This document shows positions 43,982 through 51,348 of a stretch of 64,000 nucleotides of DNA, in pieces (position 1 is the first letter of the stretch; each line of letters starts with the position of its first letter). This DNA comes from JANMOK01 sp031415055 (GTDB lineage Bacteria > Pseudomonadota > Alphaproteobacteria > Rhodobacterales > Rhodobacteraceae). A program made the translations under genes and the position numbers. The notes beneath the pieces are model-generated. The model saw nothing but the letters and a program-made list of their open reading frames with translations, searched no databases and was not told the DNA's origin. The DNA lies in contig JANOQZ010000044.1 of assembly GCA_031415055.1 (NCBI GenBank), positions 124,001 through 188,000 of the forward strand, written 5' to 3'.

Positions 43982-44437
43982 GTACGAATTTGGCGTCTGG
44001 CGCGACCAGAATTTTCCCAAATACTGGACGGGGAAGGCTCACGGCTAAACGGCGGTCGCTGGAACAGTGTTGGCGTTCCAATGATTTATTGCGCTTCATC
44101 ACTTTCACTGGCGGTGCTGGAATCTTTCGTCAACATTCCGCCGCATATGCGACAAACCATTAAATTGCCGAAACTGTACGCCGTGGGAATTGAGGTTCCT
44201 GACGATTTGATTGCAGACTCGCAAGTGATCGGGGAGGAACAACCTATGGAAAAACCAAATTCCCAGTTTTTTGGTGATTCTTGGGTCAATGCGGGAATTA
44301 GTCTAGGTTTTCTCGTTCCCAGTGTTGTCATTAAGCGTGAGCTGAATATCCTACTAAACCCCCGTCATCCCCGCTTGGCGGATGTAAAGATTGTGGTGCA
44401 TGAGCCATTTGTTTTTGACGATAGGTTGGGAAATTGA
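43982..44437 (+). CDS. RES-domain toxin lacking a recognisable start codon
   Basis: From 43982 the frame reads V-R-I-W-R-L-A-R-P-E-F and continues with GEGSRLNGGRWNS, the conserved RES opening with Arg26, then VLES with Glu47 and a C-terminal HEPFVFDDRL, in all 151 residues, the normal size. RES toxins degrade NAD+. The first codon after the antitoxin stop is GTA, not GTG or ATG, and no ATG/GTG/TTG occurs in frame before the ATG at 44081, which would remove Arg26. So the gene is probably start-codon-inactivated by a G-to-A change, or uses a rare start (ATT 43988, CTG 43997), or UAG readthrough. Domain call is firm, expression is doubtful. Confidence 0.72.
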   Translation, partial: VRIWRLARPEFSQILDGEGSRLNGGRWNSVGVPMIYCASSLSLAVLESFVNIPPHMRQTIKLPKLYAVGIEVPDDLIADSQVIGEEQPMEKPNSQFFGDSWVNAGISLGFLVPSVVIKRELNILLNPRHPRLADVKIVVHEPFVFDDRLGN

Positions 44438-44442
44438 ACCAA

Positions 44443-45054
44443 TTACCCCTTGCCGAAATTCGCCCTAGTCCATGGAATATCAAACATCAAGGCCGGGTGC
44501 TGGGTGCCGCGGGTAAGCGTGCCAATCTGCACCGTTGTTTCCGAGCCGCTTTCGTCGGTGATCGTCCATTGGCTTAGGTGGAAAACCGGGGCGTGGGTGA
44601 AGGTTAGCAGCATGGTTCCAGTGGCCGGGTCTTTCGGGTCGACCAAAAGCAGCCGCGTTTCTTTGCCGTCACCAGTCAGGTTTTGCACAAAGCCCGGATT
44701 GTTCAAGTCAACATCACTGCGCAAAAGTAGCGACAATGGCGTGCGTTTGAGCTCATAGACCTGCGCGTCGTCCTGCGCTTTCGGGTCAATGATGCCAACC
44801 ATGGTGCCGTCCGAGACGACGACGGCTTTATCAGGTGCGGTATATTCAAAACGGATTTTGCCGGGTTTTTGCAGCATGAAGCTACCAATCGAGCGGCTGC
44901 CGTCGGAATTGTGCTGGGTAAATTGGCCTTCAGCAAGTTTGAGGCCGTTGAGATAGGTGGCGATTTGGTCGAGCGAGGCGAAGGCTTGCGCTTTGGCCAG
45001 CAGCGGGGCCGTCGCAAAAGCAGCGGTTATGGCAAGGAAATGGCGTCTTTTCAT
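44443..45054 (-). CDS. lolA: Outer-membrane lipoprotein carrier LolA family protein
   Basis: A 203-residue periplasmic protein with signal peptide MKRRHFLAITAAFATAPLLAKAQA. The LolA fold pattern is visible: ATYLNGLKLAEGQFTQHNSDGSRSIGSFMLQKPGKIRFEY, then VVSDGTMVGIIDPKAQDDAQVYELKRTPLSLLL. It ferries lipoproteins from LolCDE to the outer membrane. The ATG at 45054 is chosen because it places the signal peptide at the N-terminus; 45102 does not. Normally close to ftsK; here separated by a 2.2-kb insertion. Confidence 0.88.
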   Translation of the reverse strand: MKRRHFLAITAAFATAPLLAKAQAFASLDQIATYLNGLKLAEGQFTQHNSDGSRSIGSFMLQKPGKIRFEYTAPDKAVVVSDGTMVGIIDPKAQDDAQVYELKRTPLSLLLRSDVDLNNPGFVQNLTGDGKETRLLLVDPKDPATGTMLLTFTHAPVFHLSQWTITDESGSETTVQIGTLTRGTQHPALMFDIPWTRANFGKG

Positions 45055-45125
45055 AAGGATTACATAGGGTCCAAGCTTTGCACTGTCACCCAACAAACCC
45101 ACACAATCGCGTAATGTTCCGCAAA

Positions 45126-45143
45126 TTGTTTCACGTGAAACAA
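45126..45143. promoter_or_regulatory. parS (ParB-binding centromere site), copy 2
   Basis: The 16-mer TGTTTCACGTGAAACA at 45127-45142 is an exact consensus match, extended to an 18-base perfect palindrome. It is 72 bases upstream of the lolA start and 36.2 kb from copy 1. Confidence 0.93.
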
Positions 45144-45144
45144 C

Positions 45145-45192
45145 TTAAGGTTGAGTTAATCCGAGAGATGGGTGTGGATCGATGTTGTGGAT
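45145..45192. promoter_or_regulatory. CtrA-type box plus two DnaA-like heptamers next to parS
   Basis: TTAA-N7-TTAA (45145-45159) is a perfect full CtrA recognition motif, starting two bases after parS. TGTGGAT, the core of the DnaA box on the opposite strand, occurs at 45173-45179 and 45186-45192. All are in the 195-base spacer upstream of lolA. Binding is inferred from consensus only. Confidence 0.5.
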
Positions 45193-45249
45193 TTGAAGCT
45201 TCGCGCAGTCCAACATGGTTAGCTTGCGAGACATGGTAGGAACCCGACT

Positions 45250-46332
45250 TTAGACATCCTGCCAGTCCTCATCAAACGCGGTCGGGCTTTCTGGCAACTG
45301 CCCCTCAAACGCTTGAAGGTGCAAGTGAATATTGACTCGCGCGGCAACGTTTTTTTGCGGCGTATTGATTCCAAGCTCTTCATTGATAGTCGTATCGAGG
45401 ATCATTTCTTCACCCCAAATGCCTAAGTTACCGTTCCAATGCGGACTCTTGACGATAGCCCGCGCCGCGTCTCGGTAGTTCCATTCCTTTTCCTTATTAC
45501 GTGCGATGTACCAACCACCGATGACCGGGTAGTCAACCCGATCGATTGGTCGGTTCGCGAAATCAACTGGTTCTCTCGGGCGTGTACTTCCCCAATCCCC
45601 ATAGATGACGTTAGTGCGGTTTCTAGCCCGCGCGACTTGCGCCATCAGTTTCCGATTGTTGAAAGGTACGGTTACGGGCTCGTTTCCGTTGAAAAACGTG
45701 AACATTTTTGGTATCGAAGTACAAGACACGACAACTGGAACAGCGGCATCAATTGGATTGAGGTTGCCGGCAATTACGCCATCGAACCACGCAGCTAAGC
45801 TCAACGGATCGCGGGTCCACCCACCCTCTAGGATCACGGCGAAGTCCGCCGTGCCGCCCGATGCAAAACCGCCTACGATGTCGTCCATGTTTTCAGGGAA
45901 TCGGTTCCGCTCTATGCGCATCGCAAAAGGACGCCCCAAAGACTGGAATGATCCAATCTGAGTTCTTATTTCAGATTCGGATTGGCCCCAAGTCTGAACA
46001 CATGGCCAGATTTGGTCGTGTTTGCTGATGAAATCTGCCCAGTTCGCGAAGCTATTCGTAGGGTCTCGCAGTCGTGCAAGTTCACGCTGTGGCTCGCTAT
46101 CGCCATTAGTTAGTTCGTAGTCTTTTTCAATATCAAGAAAATAGGGACGTTTTGGAAACGCTCTTTCGATCCGCTCAATTGTACGGCCCAAAGAATTCGA
46201 GTTGGCCCATGGTGCAAGCAGAAAACACGGCGTCATTTTGTCTTTTGTTGCGTTAGGAAGGTACTCAAGTCCGTTCATTTCACTGGCACGAACTGCCAGC
46301 GTCGGTACGTAGGATTTGTTCTCTAGTACCAT
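45250..46332 (-). CDS. Beta-family protein (T4 Beta_protein-like), cassette gene 4
   Basis: A 360-residue soluble protein resembling the Beta family (T4 beta protein-like), a TIM-barrel-like group of unknown biochemistry. Recognisable parts are the YVPTLAVRASEMNGLEYL start, LLAPWANSNSLGRTIERIERAF, PYFLDIEKDY (acidic strand end), ADFAVILEGGW, and the Trp/Tyr-rich GGWYIARNKEKEWNYRDAARAIV C-terminal region. It is eight bases downstream of the ImmA/IrrE gene and the last gene of the cassette. A/T content is higher than in flanking housekeeping genes. Function unknown; T4-related homology suggests phage interaction. Confidence 0.72.
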   Translation of the reverse strand: MVLENKSYVPTLAVRASEMNGLEYLPNATKDKMTPCFLLAPWANSNSLGRTIERIERAFPKRPYFLDIEKDYELTNGDSEPQRELARLRDPTNSFANWADFISKHDQIWPCVQTWGQSESEIRTQIGSFQSLGRPFAMRIERNRFPENMDDIVGGFASGGTADFAVILEGGWTRDPLSLAAWFDGVIAGNLNPIDAAVPVVVSCTSIPKMFTFFNGNEPVTVPFNNRKLMAQVARARNRTNVIYGDWGSTRPREPVDFANRPIDRVDYPVIGGWYIARNKEKEWNYRDAARAIVKSPHWNGNLGIWGEEMILDTTINEELGINTPQKNVAARVNIHLHLQAFEGQLPESPTAFDEDWQDV

Positions 46333-46340
46333 TTACTCAG

Positions 46341-46856
46341 TTATGCTTCTGCGAAAGCCGACAGTCTGATTTCCATCGCAGCTTTCGACACTTCGAAACT
46401 TGCCGCAAGGCTTTCTATTGTGGCCTCTGACACCACCCCACCAAATTCCCGTTCCAATTTACCCTCAACCAATTTCAGCGGCATAACCAAGTCGGCAGCA
46501 AGTCGATTTGCTTCATACTCAACTCGCTCGGGAGCGCCTGACCTATAAAGTACATTGTCTGTAATGCCCTCTGGCGAACTGTCGATCACAGATCTGTGCA
46601 ATAGATAGTGGGCCAATTCGTGCGCTATCGTGAATCTTTGCCTTTCTCTGGCTTCGTTTCGATTTACACGAATCACATATTGATCGCCCTCTCGCTTGAT
46701 TTGACCTGAAATTCCGGTACGCATGCTCGATATCTTTATGCCGCCAACACCGAGATCGCGGGCAAGCCCACCAAGTTTTACCGGATATTCCGACAAATAA
46801 TGGTCCAGAATTTCTCGCTGTGCCGGTTTAACTGCCGCTAACTCTCTCGATGTCAT
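46341..46856 (-). CDS. ImmA/IrrE-family zinc metalloprotease, cassette gene 3
   Basis: A 171-residue protein. The zinc site HELAH is in TIAHELAHYLLHRS (about residues 77-90), and EYEANRLAADLVMP supplies the third ligand Glu, as in ImmA and IrrE/PprI. Such proteases cleave repressor or antitoxin-type regulators on a damage or infection signal. No Xre repressor is adjacent, unlike most ImmA pairs, so the target is unknown. AGGAAG precedes the ATG; it lies nine bases after the 93-residue TM gene. Confidence 0.9.
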   Translation of the reverse strand: MTSRELAAVKPAQREILDHYLSEYPVKLGGLARDLGVGGIKISSMRTGISGQIKREGDQYVIRVNRNEARERQRFTIAHELAHYLLHRSVIDSSPEGITDNVLYRSGAPERVEYEANRLAADLVMPLKLVEGKLEREFGGVVSEATIESLAASFEVSKAAMEIRLSAFAEA

Positions 46857-46865
46857 TTTCGCTTC

Positions 46866-47147
46866 CTACCTTTCGCCCGAATCAGAAGGGTCAAAACCAC
46901 TTTCAAGTTCTTTCGTCGCATCGGGTCTCGGATTCCTGAAAGCGATTTCATCTATGCGAGAGTTTATGCGATCATCCGATAAGGCTTCATCGGCTCGCTT
47001 TGTCACCGCCCGGTCAACTATGTTCGCCAATTCCTTAAAAGTGTATGCCGCCAGTACGCCTATCCCAATAGCGAGTATAGCCAATACAAGTGTAACCGCA
47101 GTCAGCAATACGCTTACGAAGCTCAAATAAGTCGGCAAACTCAACAT
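46866..47147 (-). CDS. Small single-TM protein, cassette gene 2
   Basis: A 93-residue protein with one long hydrophobic segment (VSVLLTAVTLVLAILAIGIGVLAAYTF, about residues 11-37) followed by a charged helical tail (ELANIVDRAVTKRADEALSDDRINSRIDEIAF) and an acidic C-terminus. I do not recognise a family. Its tight packing with the ImmA/IrrE gene and the 36-residue membrane peptide suggests a joint membrane function. Confidence 0.75.
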   Translation of the reverse strand: MLSLPTYLSFVSVLLTAVTLVLAILAIGIGVLAAYTFKELANIVDRAVTKRADEALSDDRINSRIDEIAFRNPRPDATKELESGFDPSDSGER

Positions 47148-47153
47148 CGGCTC

Positions 47154-47264
47154 TTACTGGGTGCCGGGAATGCCGTCAAGGCGGTCCACAACTCCTAGGG
47201 ACAACAGCAGATAACATGCTACAAGCCCCCCAAAGAAAAAGGCCAAATAAGCTGCCAGTTTCAA
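47154..47264 (-). CDS. 36-residue membrane peptide, cassette gene 1
   Basis: A short gene starting with TTG at 47264 and stopping with TAA six bases before the 93-residue TM gene. GGGGAG lies seven bases upstream of the TTG, a strong ribosome site. The peptide reads M-KLAAYLAFFFGGLVACYLLL then SLGVVDRLDGIPGTQ: a ~22-residue hydrophobic helix with a short polar tail. It resembles single-helix toxins or small regulators of membrane proteins, but no family is recognised. A promoter lies at 47294-47322. Confidence 0.62.
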   Translation of the reverse strand: MKLAAYLAFFFGGLVACYLLLSLGVVDRLDGIPGTQ

Positions 47265-47293
47265 AAAAGTGCTCCCCTCTTGTTGATATGGCT

Positions 47294-47322
47294 CATATAA
47301 GTTCTCTTTATGTTCTAGTCAA
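47294..47322 (-). promoter_or_regulatory. Promoter of the Beta/ImmA cassette
   Basis: On the minus strand TTGACT (47317-47322), a 17-base spacer, and TATATG (47294-47299) form a good sigma70-type promoter, about 30 bases upstream of the 36-codon gene. The surrounding sequence is A/T-rich. Confidence 0.68.
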
Positions 47323-47442
47323 TTTCGATAGTCGGTAGTGCGCATCGAAGCCAGTTCACCTATCACGAGCAATCACTAAAACGACGTTAACAAAATTGTT
47401 TGGCGATCAGGCGCTTCCTTACCGCCACCCAACCGCGTTCGC

Positions 47443-50055
47443 TCACCTCTCCGGAATCAATACCTCGCGTCGTCCCACGTGGTTGGCTTGGGAGACGATG
47501 CCGTTGTCTTCCATGTCTTCAACCAGTTTGGCGGCTTTGTTATAGCCGATCGACAGTTTGCGCTGGATATAGCTGGTCGAGCATTTGCGGTCTTTGATGA
47601 CGATGGCGACGGCTTGGTCGTACATGGCATCGTCGCTCATCCCGCCGGAGCCTAGGCCGAGCAGCAAGTCAACCTCGCCAACGTCGTCGTCATCGGGCCC
47701 TTCAACCACGCCGGAAACGTATTCGGGTGCGCCTTGCGACTTGAGGAAACTGACGACTTCCTCGACCTCTTCATCCGACACAAACGGGCCGTGTACGCGG
47801 GTGATGCGGCCTCCGCCGGCCATATAGAGCATGTCGCCCATGCCCAGCAGTTGCTCGGCCCCCATCTCGCCCAAAATGGTGCGCGAGTCGATTTTGGAGG
47901 TGACTTGGAACGAAATCCTTGTCGGGAAATTGGCTTTGATCGTGCCGGTGATCACATCGACCGAGGGGCGTTGGGTGGCCATGATGATGTGAATGCCACT
48001 GGCCCGGGCCATTTGCGCCAGGCGTTGGATGCAGGCCTCGATTTCCTTGCCAGCGACCATCATCAGGTCGGCCATTTCATCGACCAGAACCACGATATAG
48101 GGCATTTTTTCTGGGGCGTAGGTTTCCGATTCAAACACCGGCTCGCCGGTGCGATCATCAAAGCCGGTCTGGACTGTGCGGGTGAAATCTTCGCGCTTGG
48201 CAAGGGCATCTTCGACGCGACCATTAAATCCGTCGATGTTGCGCACGCCCAGTTTGGACATTTTGCGATAGCGCTCTTCCATCTCGGCCACGACCCATTT
48301 CAGGGCGACCACGGCCTTTTTCGGGTCGGTGACGACGGGGGAGAGCAGATGCGGGATGCCGTCATAGACCGACAGTTCCAGCATTTTCGGATCAATCATG
48401 ATCATGCGGCACTGATCCGGGCGCAGTTGGTAGAGCAGCGACAGGATCATCGTATTGATGGCGACCGATTTACCCGAACCGGTGGTGCCCGCGATTAGCA
48501 GGTGCGGCATGCGGGCGAGGTTGGCGACGACGGGTTCGCCGGAAATGTCTTTGCCCAAAGCAAGTGGCAGTTGAATGCGGGCGTCGCCATAGGTTTTGGA
48601 AGCGATGATTTCGCGCAGCAAAACGCGTTCGCGGTTGGCGTTGGGCAATTCGATGCCGATAACGGATCGACCGGGAATGGTGGAAACGCGACAGGCCAGC
48701 GCCGACATCGAGCGGGCAATGTCGTCGGCCAAGCCGATAACGCGCGAGGCTTTCAAACCGGCGGCGGGTTCGAGTTCGTACATGGTTACCACCGGGCCGG
48801 GGCGGACCGAGGTGATCTCGCCCTTGACGCCGTAATCATCCAGCACGTTTTCCAACATGCGGGCGTTTTCTTCCAATGCCTCGTCCGACAAATGATGCCG
48901 CACGATGGTGGAAGGATTTTCCAGCAACGAGAGAGGAGGGGTCTGGTAGGTTTCCGCTTCATCCTCAAACGCTAGTTTTGGCTGTTCCTCGGCGCGGGCG
49001 CGGGCGTTTTTGGCCAAGGCTTTGCTGCCAGGGTTCAATACGCGCGGTTCGCCTGCCACCAGCGAGATGTCGCGGCCAAAATCGGCGTCATCGTCAATCA
49101 GGTCGGTGTCACGAGCGGCAGCATCTTCTCGAGCCTTAACCGCTGCGGAAATTCGGGCCATCAGTCGTTCGTCGTCTTCCTCGGGCAATTCATAGGCCGA
49201 AGGTGGCTGATTGCCGCCGCGCATGCGTCCGCCAAAGCCTGATCGGGTGACGCGATCCATCCGTGCCTCGCCGGACTCGGCGCGGACGGGAATATCGGTG
49301 GCGCGCATCGTGGGTTTTTCGACCTCCGCCGGGGTGTCTTTGCGGCGCAATCGCGCTTCGTTGGCGGCCTTGCCAGCGCGGAAGGCACCGATGCCAAGCA
49401 AGCCGAGCAGCCACCAGAGACCTTGGATCAGCCGTCTTATACCGTGCATTTGAAAGCGTAAAAACCGCTCAATTTCCGGCACATTGACACCAAGGGCGAA
49501 CAGCGACATCGCAAAAAACATCAGGCCGACAAAGATCGTCATGGACTTGACCGACATGCCCAAATCCATCGGCACATAGGGCAGAACAATGCGCAGGAAC
49601 GAATCGCCAAACATGCCGCCCAAGCCATAGGCATGCGGCCAACTGGTAAACGGCACGTGGAAGGCGGCGAAGACGGCACCCAGAGCGATGGCAATCGGGG
49701 CGATGACCATGCGGTTTATCAGTTTGCGTTCACCTTGATGCGATACAAAGCGCGCCCCCCAGGCCAACAGCGCCAAAGGCAGGCCATAGGCGGCCCAACC
49801 CAAGGCGCGATACAGCGGATCGGCCAGCGAGGCACCCATATAGCCCAGCACGTTGGTCGGGGTCGCATCGGTGGCGCTGAAAAGGCTGGGATCGGTGGGA
49901 TTATAGGTCCAGATTGCGGCGAGTGCGGCTATTCCAAAGGCAAATAGAACGATGCCCAGACCTTCGCGCATGCGTTTTTGCATTGCCAAGGAAGTTTTCG
50001 GCTCCACCAATTTTTTCCGGCGTTTGGTAGATTTGCCGTAGGTCGCCATCGCCAT
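47443..50055 (-). CDS. ftsK: DNA translocase FtsK
   Basis: An 870-residue cell-division DNA pump. Four N-terminal membrane segments (about residues 30-210) precede a linker and the motor: Walker A AGTTGSGKSVAIN, Walker B MIMIDPK, and GKEIEACIQRLAQMARASGIHIIMATQRPSVDVITG. The C-terminal winged-helix gamma domain (DRKCSTSYIQRKLSIGYNKAAKLVEDME) reads KOPS sequences. It coordinates septation with terminus segregation. AAGG precedes the ATG at 50055. The gene 5' to it is the DapC-like aminotransferase, six bases away. Confidence 0.97.
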   Translation of the reverse strand: MAMATYGKSTKRRKKLVEPKTSLAMQKRMREGLGIVLFAFGIAALAAIWTYNPTDPSLFSATDATPTNVLGYMGASLADPLYRALGWAAYGLPLALLAWGARFVSHQGERKLINRMVIAPIAIALGAVFAAFHVPFTSWPHAYGLGGMFGDSFLRIVLPYVPMDLGMSVKSMTIFVGLMFFAMSLFALGVNVPEIERFLRFQMHGIRRLIQGLWWLLGLLGIGAFRAGKAANEARLRRKDTPAEVEKPTMRATDIPVRAESGEARMDRVTRSGFGGRMRGGNQPPSAYELPEEDDERLMARISAAVKAREDAAARDTDLIDDDADFGRDISLVAGEPRVLNPGSKALAKNARARAEEQPKLAFEDEAETYQTPPLSLLENPSTIVRHHLSDEALEENARMLENVLDDYGVKGEITSVRPGPVVTMYELEPAAGLKASRVIGLADDIARSMSALACRVSTIPGRSVIGIELPNANRERVLLREIIASKTYGDARIQLPLALGKDISGEPVVANLARMPHLLIAGTTGSGKSVAINTMILSLLYQLRPDQCRMIMIDPKMLELSVYDGIPHLLSPVVTDPKKAVVALKWVVAEMEERYRKMSKLGVRNIDGFNGRVEDALAKREDFTRTVQTGFDDRTGEPVFESETYAPEKMPYIVVLVDEMADLMMVAGKEIEACIQRLAQMARASGIHIIMATQRPSVDVITGTIKANFPTRISFQVTSKIDSRTILGEMGAEQLLGMGDMLYMAGGGRITRVHGPFVSDEEVEEVVSFLKSQGAPEYVSGVVEGPDDDDVGEVDLLLGLGSGGMSDDAMYDQAVAIVIKDRKCSTSYIQRKLSIGYNKAAKLVEDMEDNGIVSQANHVGRREVLIPER

Positions 50056-50061
50056 GTGCCT

Positions 50062-51267
50062 TTATCCTCGAATTTGTACATTGTTACCGAGAACTGAGCG
50101 GATGGCGTTTAGACCAACCTCGATCTCGCCCAGAGTTGCAACCAACGCGACTCGGACGAAATTTTCGCCGGGATCATCGCTGCCGAATGCGGCGGAATTT
50201 TGCCGCGAAAGGTAAGAACCGGGTAATACTTTGATACCTTTTTCGGTCCAAAGTTTCAAAGCCGCCTTTTCGCCATTGCCGACATTGAGCCAGAGGAAAA
50301 ATCCGGCGTCTGGTGAGTGGTATCCTGTCATGTTGCCAAGAATTTTGTCGGCAAGGTCGAATTTGGCTTTGTAGAGCTGGCGGTTTGTTTCGACGTGGGC
50401 TTCATCGGCCCAGACTTTTTCGGCGACGCGTTGCAAGGGTAGTGGAACCGGAGCGCCGGAATAGGAGCGTAGACGAGTGATCGCGGCGATGGTTTTGGGG
50501 CCGCCAGCGGCGAAACCACAGCGCAGGCCGGGCAGGTTGGAACGTTTGGACAGCGAATGGAACACCATCACACGTTCGGGGTCGGCGACATGCGCCACCT
50601 GCAATGCGCCGGTTGGGGGTGTGTTGCGGTAGATTTCGGCGTAACATTCGTCAGCGAAAATGCGGAAATCGTGGCGTTCGGCGAGGGCGACGAGGTTGGT
50701 CAAATAATCTTGTGAGGCGACCGCACCTTGCGGGTTGGAAGGTGAGCAAAGATAGACGATGGCGGTGCGATCGAGCAGGTCTTTGGGGACCGACTGGAAG
50801 TCCGGCAGAAAACCGGTTTCGGCCCGCGCTGGCACAAAAACCGGCTCGGCCCCGGCGGTGAGCGCCGCGATCATGTAGCACTGGTAGAACGGGTTGGGCA
50901 GCAGGATGACTGGTTTTGCGCCGTTCTTGGTTTCGGGGCACAAAGCGATGGCCGCGTTGAACAGCCCTTCGCGGGTGCCGTTCAGTGCGGTGATTTGGGT
51001 CGCAGGTTCGAGGGTGACATTGTAGCGGCTTCTGAGCCAATCGGCGATGGACTGGCGCAGTTCGGGCGTGCCTTCGTTGGGCGGGTATTTGTTGAATTCA
51101 TGCGCGTATTTGGCCAGAATTTCCGGCACCATCGCTGGAAACGGGTGCTGAGGTTCGCCGATTGACATGGCAAGCGCAGGCCCGCCCGGCGCGTACCCGT
51201 CGAGCAAGCGGCGCAACCGTGGAAAAGCATATTCCGGCAGGTTTTGGAACCGCTGGGGAAACTGCAT
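50062..51267 (-). CDS. dapC: PLP-dependent aminotransferase, DapC-like
   Basis: A 401-residue fold-type I aminotransferase. The PLP lysine is in FHSLSKRSNLPGLRCGF, with NGTREGLFNAAIAL and YLCSPSNPQG cofactor motifs and a C-terminal RVALVA Arg that binds the substrate carboxylate. The MQFPQRFQNLPEYAFPRLRRLLDG start is typical of alphaproteobacterial succinyldiaminopimelate transaminases that often precede ftsK. It would feed lysine and peptidoglycan synthesis; other substrates cannot be excluded. Confidence 0.83.
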   Translation of the reverse strand: MQFPQRFQNLPEYAFPRLRRLLDGYAPGGPALAMSIGEPQHPFPAMVPEILAKYAHEFNKYPPNEGTPELRQSIADWLRSRYNVTLEPATQITALNGTREGLFNAAIALCPETKNGAKPVILLPNPFYQCYMIAALTAGAEPVFVPARAETGFLPDFQSVPKDLLDRTAIVYLCSPSNPQGAVASQDYLTNLVALAERHDFRIFADECYAEIYRNTPPTGALQVAHVADPERVMVFHSLSKRSNLPGLRCGFAAGGPKTIAAITRLRSYSGAPVPLPLQRVAEKVWADEAHVETNRQLYKAKFDLADKILGNMTGYHSPDAGFFLWLNVGNGEKAALKLWTEKGIKVLPGSYLSRQNSAAFGSDDPGENFVRVALVATLGEIEVGLNAIRSVLGNNVQIRG

Positions 51268-51348
51268 CTATCGCCTCAAAGTCAGGGGTCTGATGCCCCA
51301 ATTGCGGTCGTTGTAGCGGTTGACAGAGATTCGGTCTAGAGCGTTGAC

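Noticed and set aside
44081..44437. RES toxin starting at ATG 44081
   Set aside because: This start would delete the GGRWN segment with the conserved Arg; the homology clearly continues upstream to 43982.
45103..45249. Chromosomal origin of replication
   Set aside because: Only short DnaA-like heptamers without full 9-mers or an AT-rich unwinding block, and no dnaA or hemE neighbours. I report it as a motif cluster only.
43528..47442. Prophage or integrative element
   Set aside because: No integrase, tRNA gene, att repeats or phage structural genes are visible; it looks like accessory cassettes placed between housekeeping genes.
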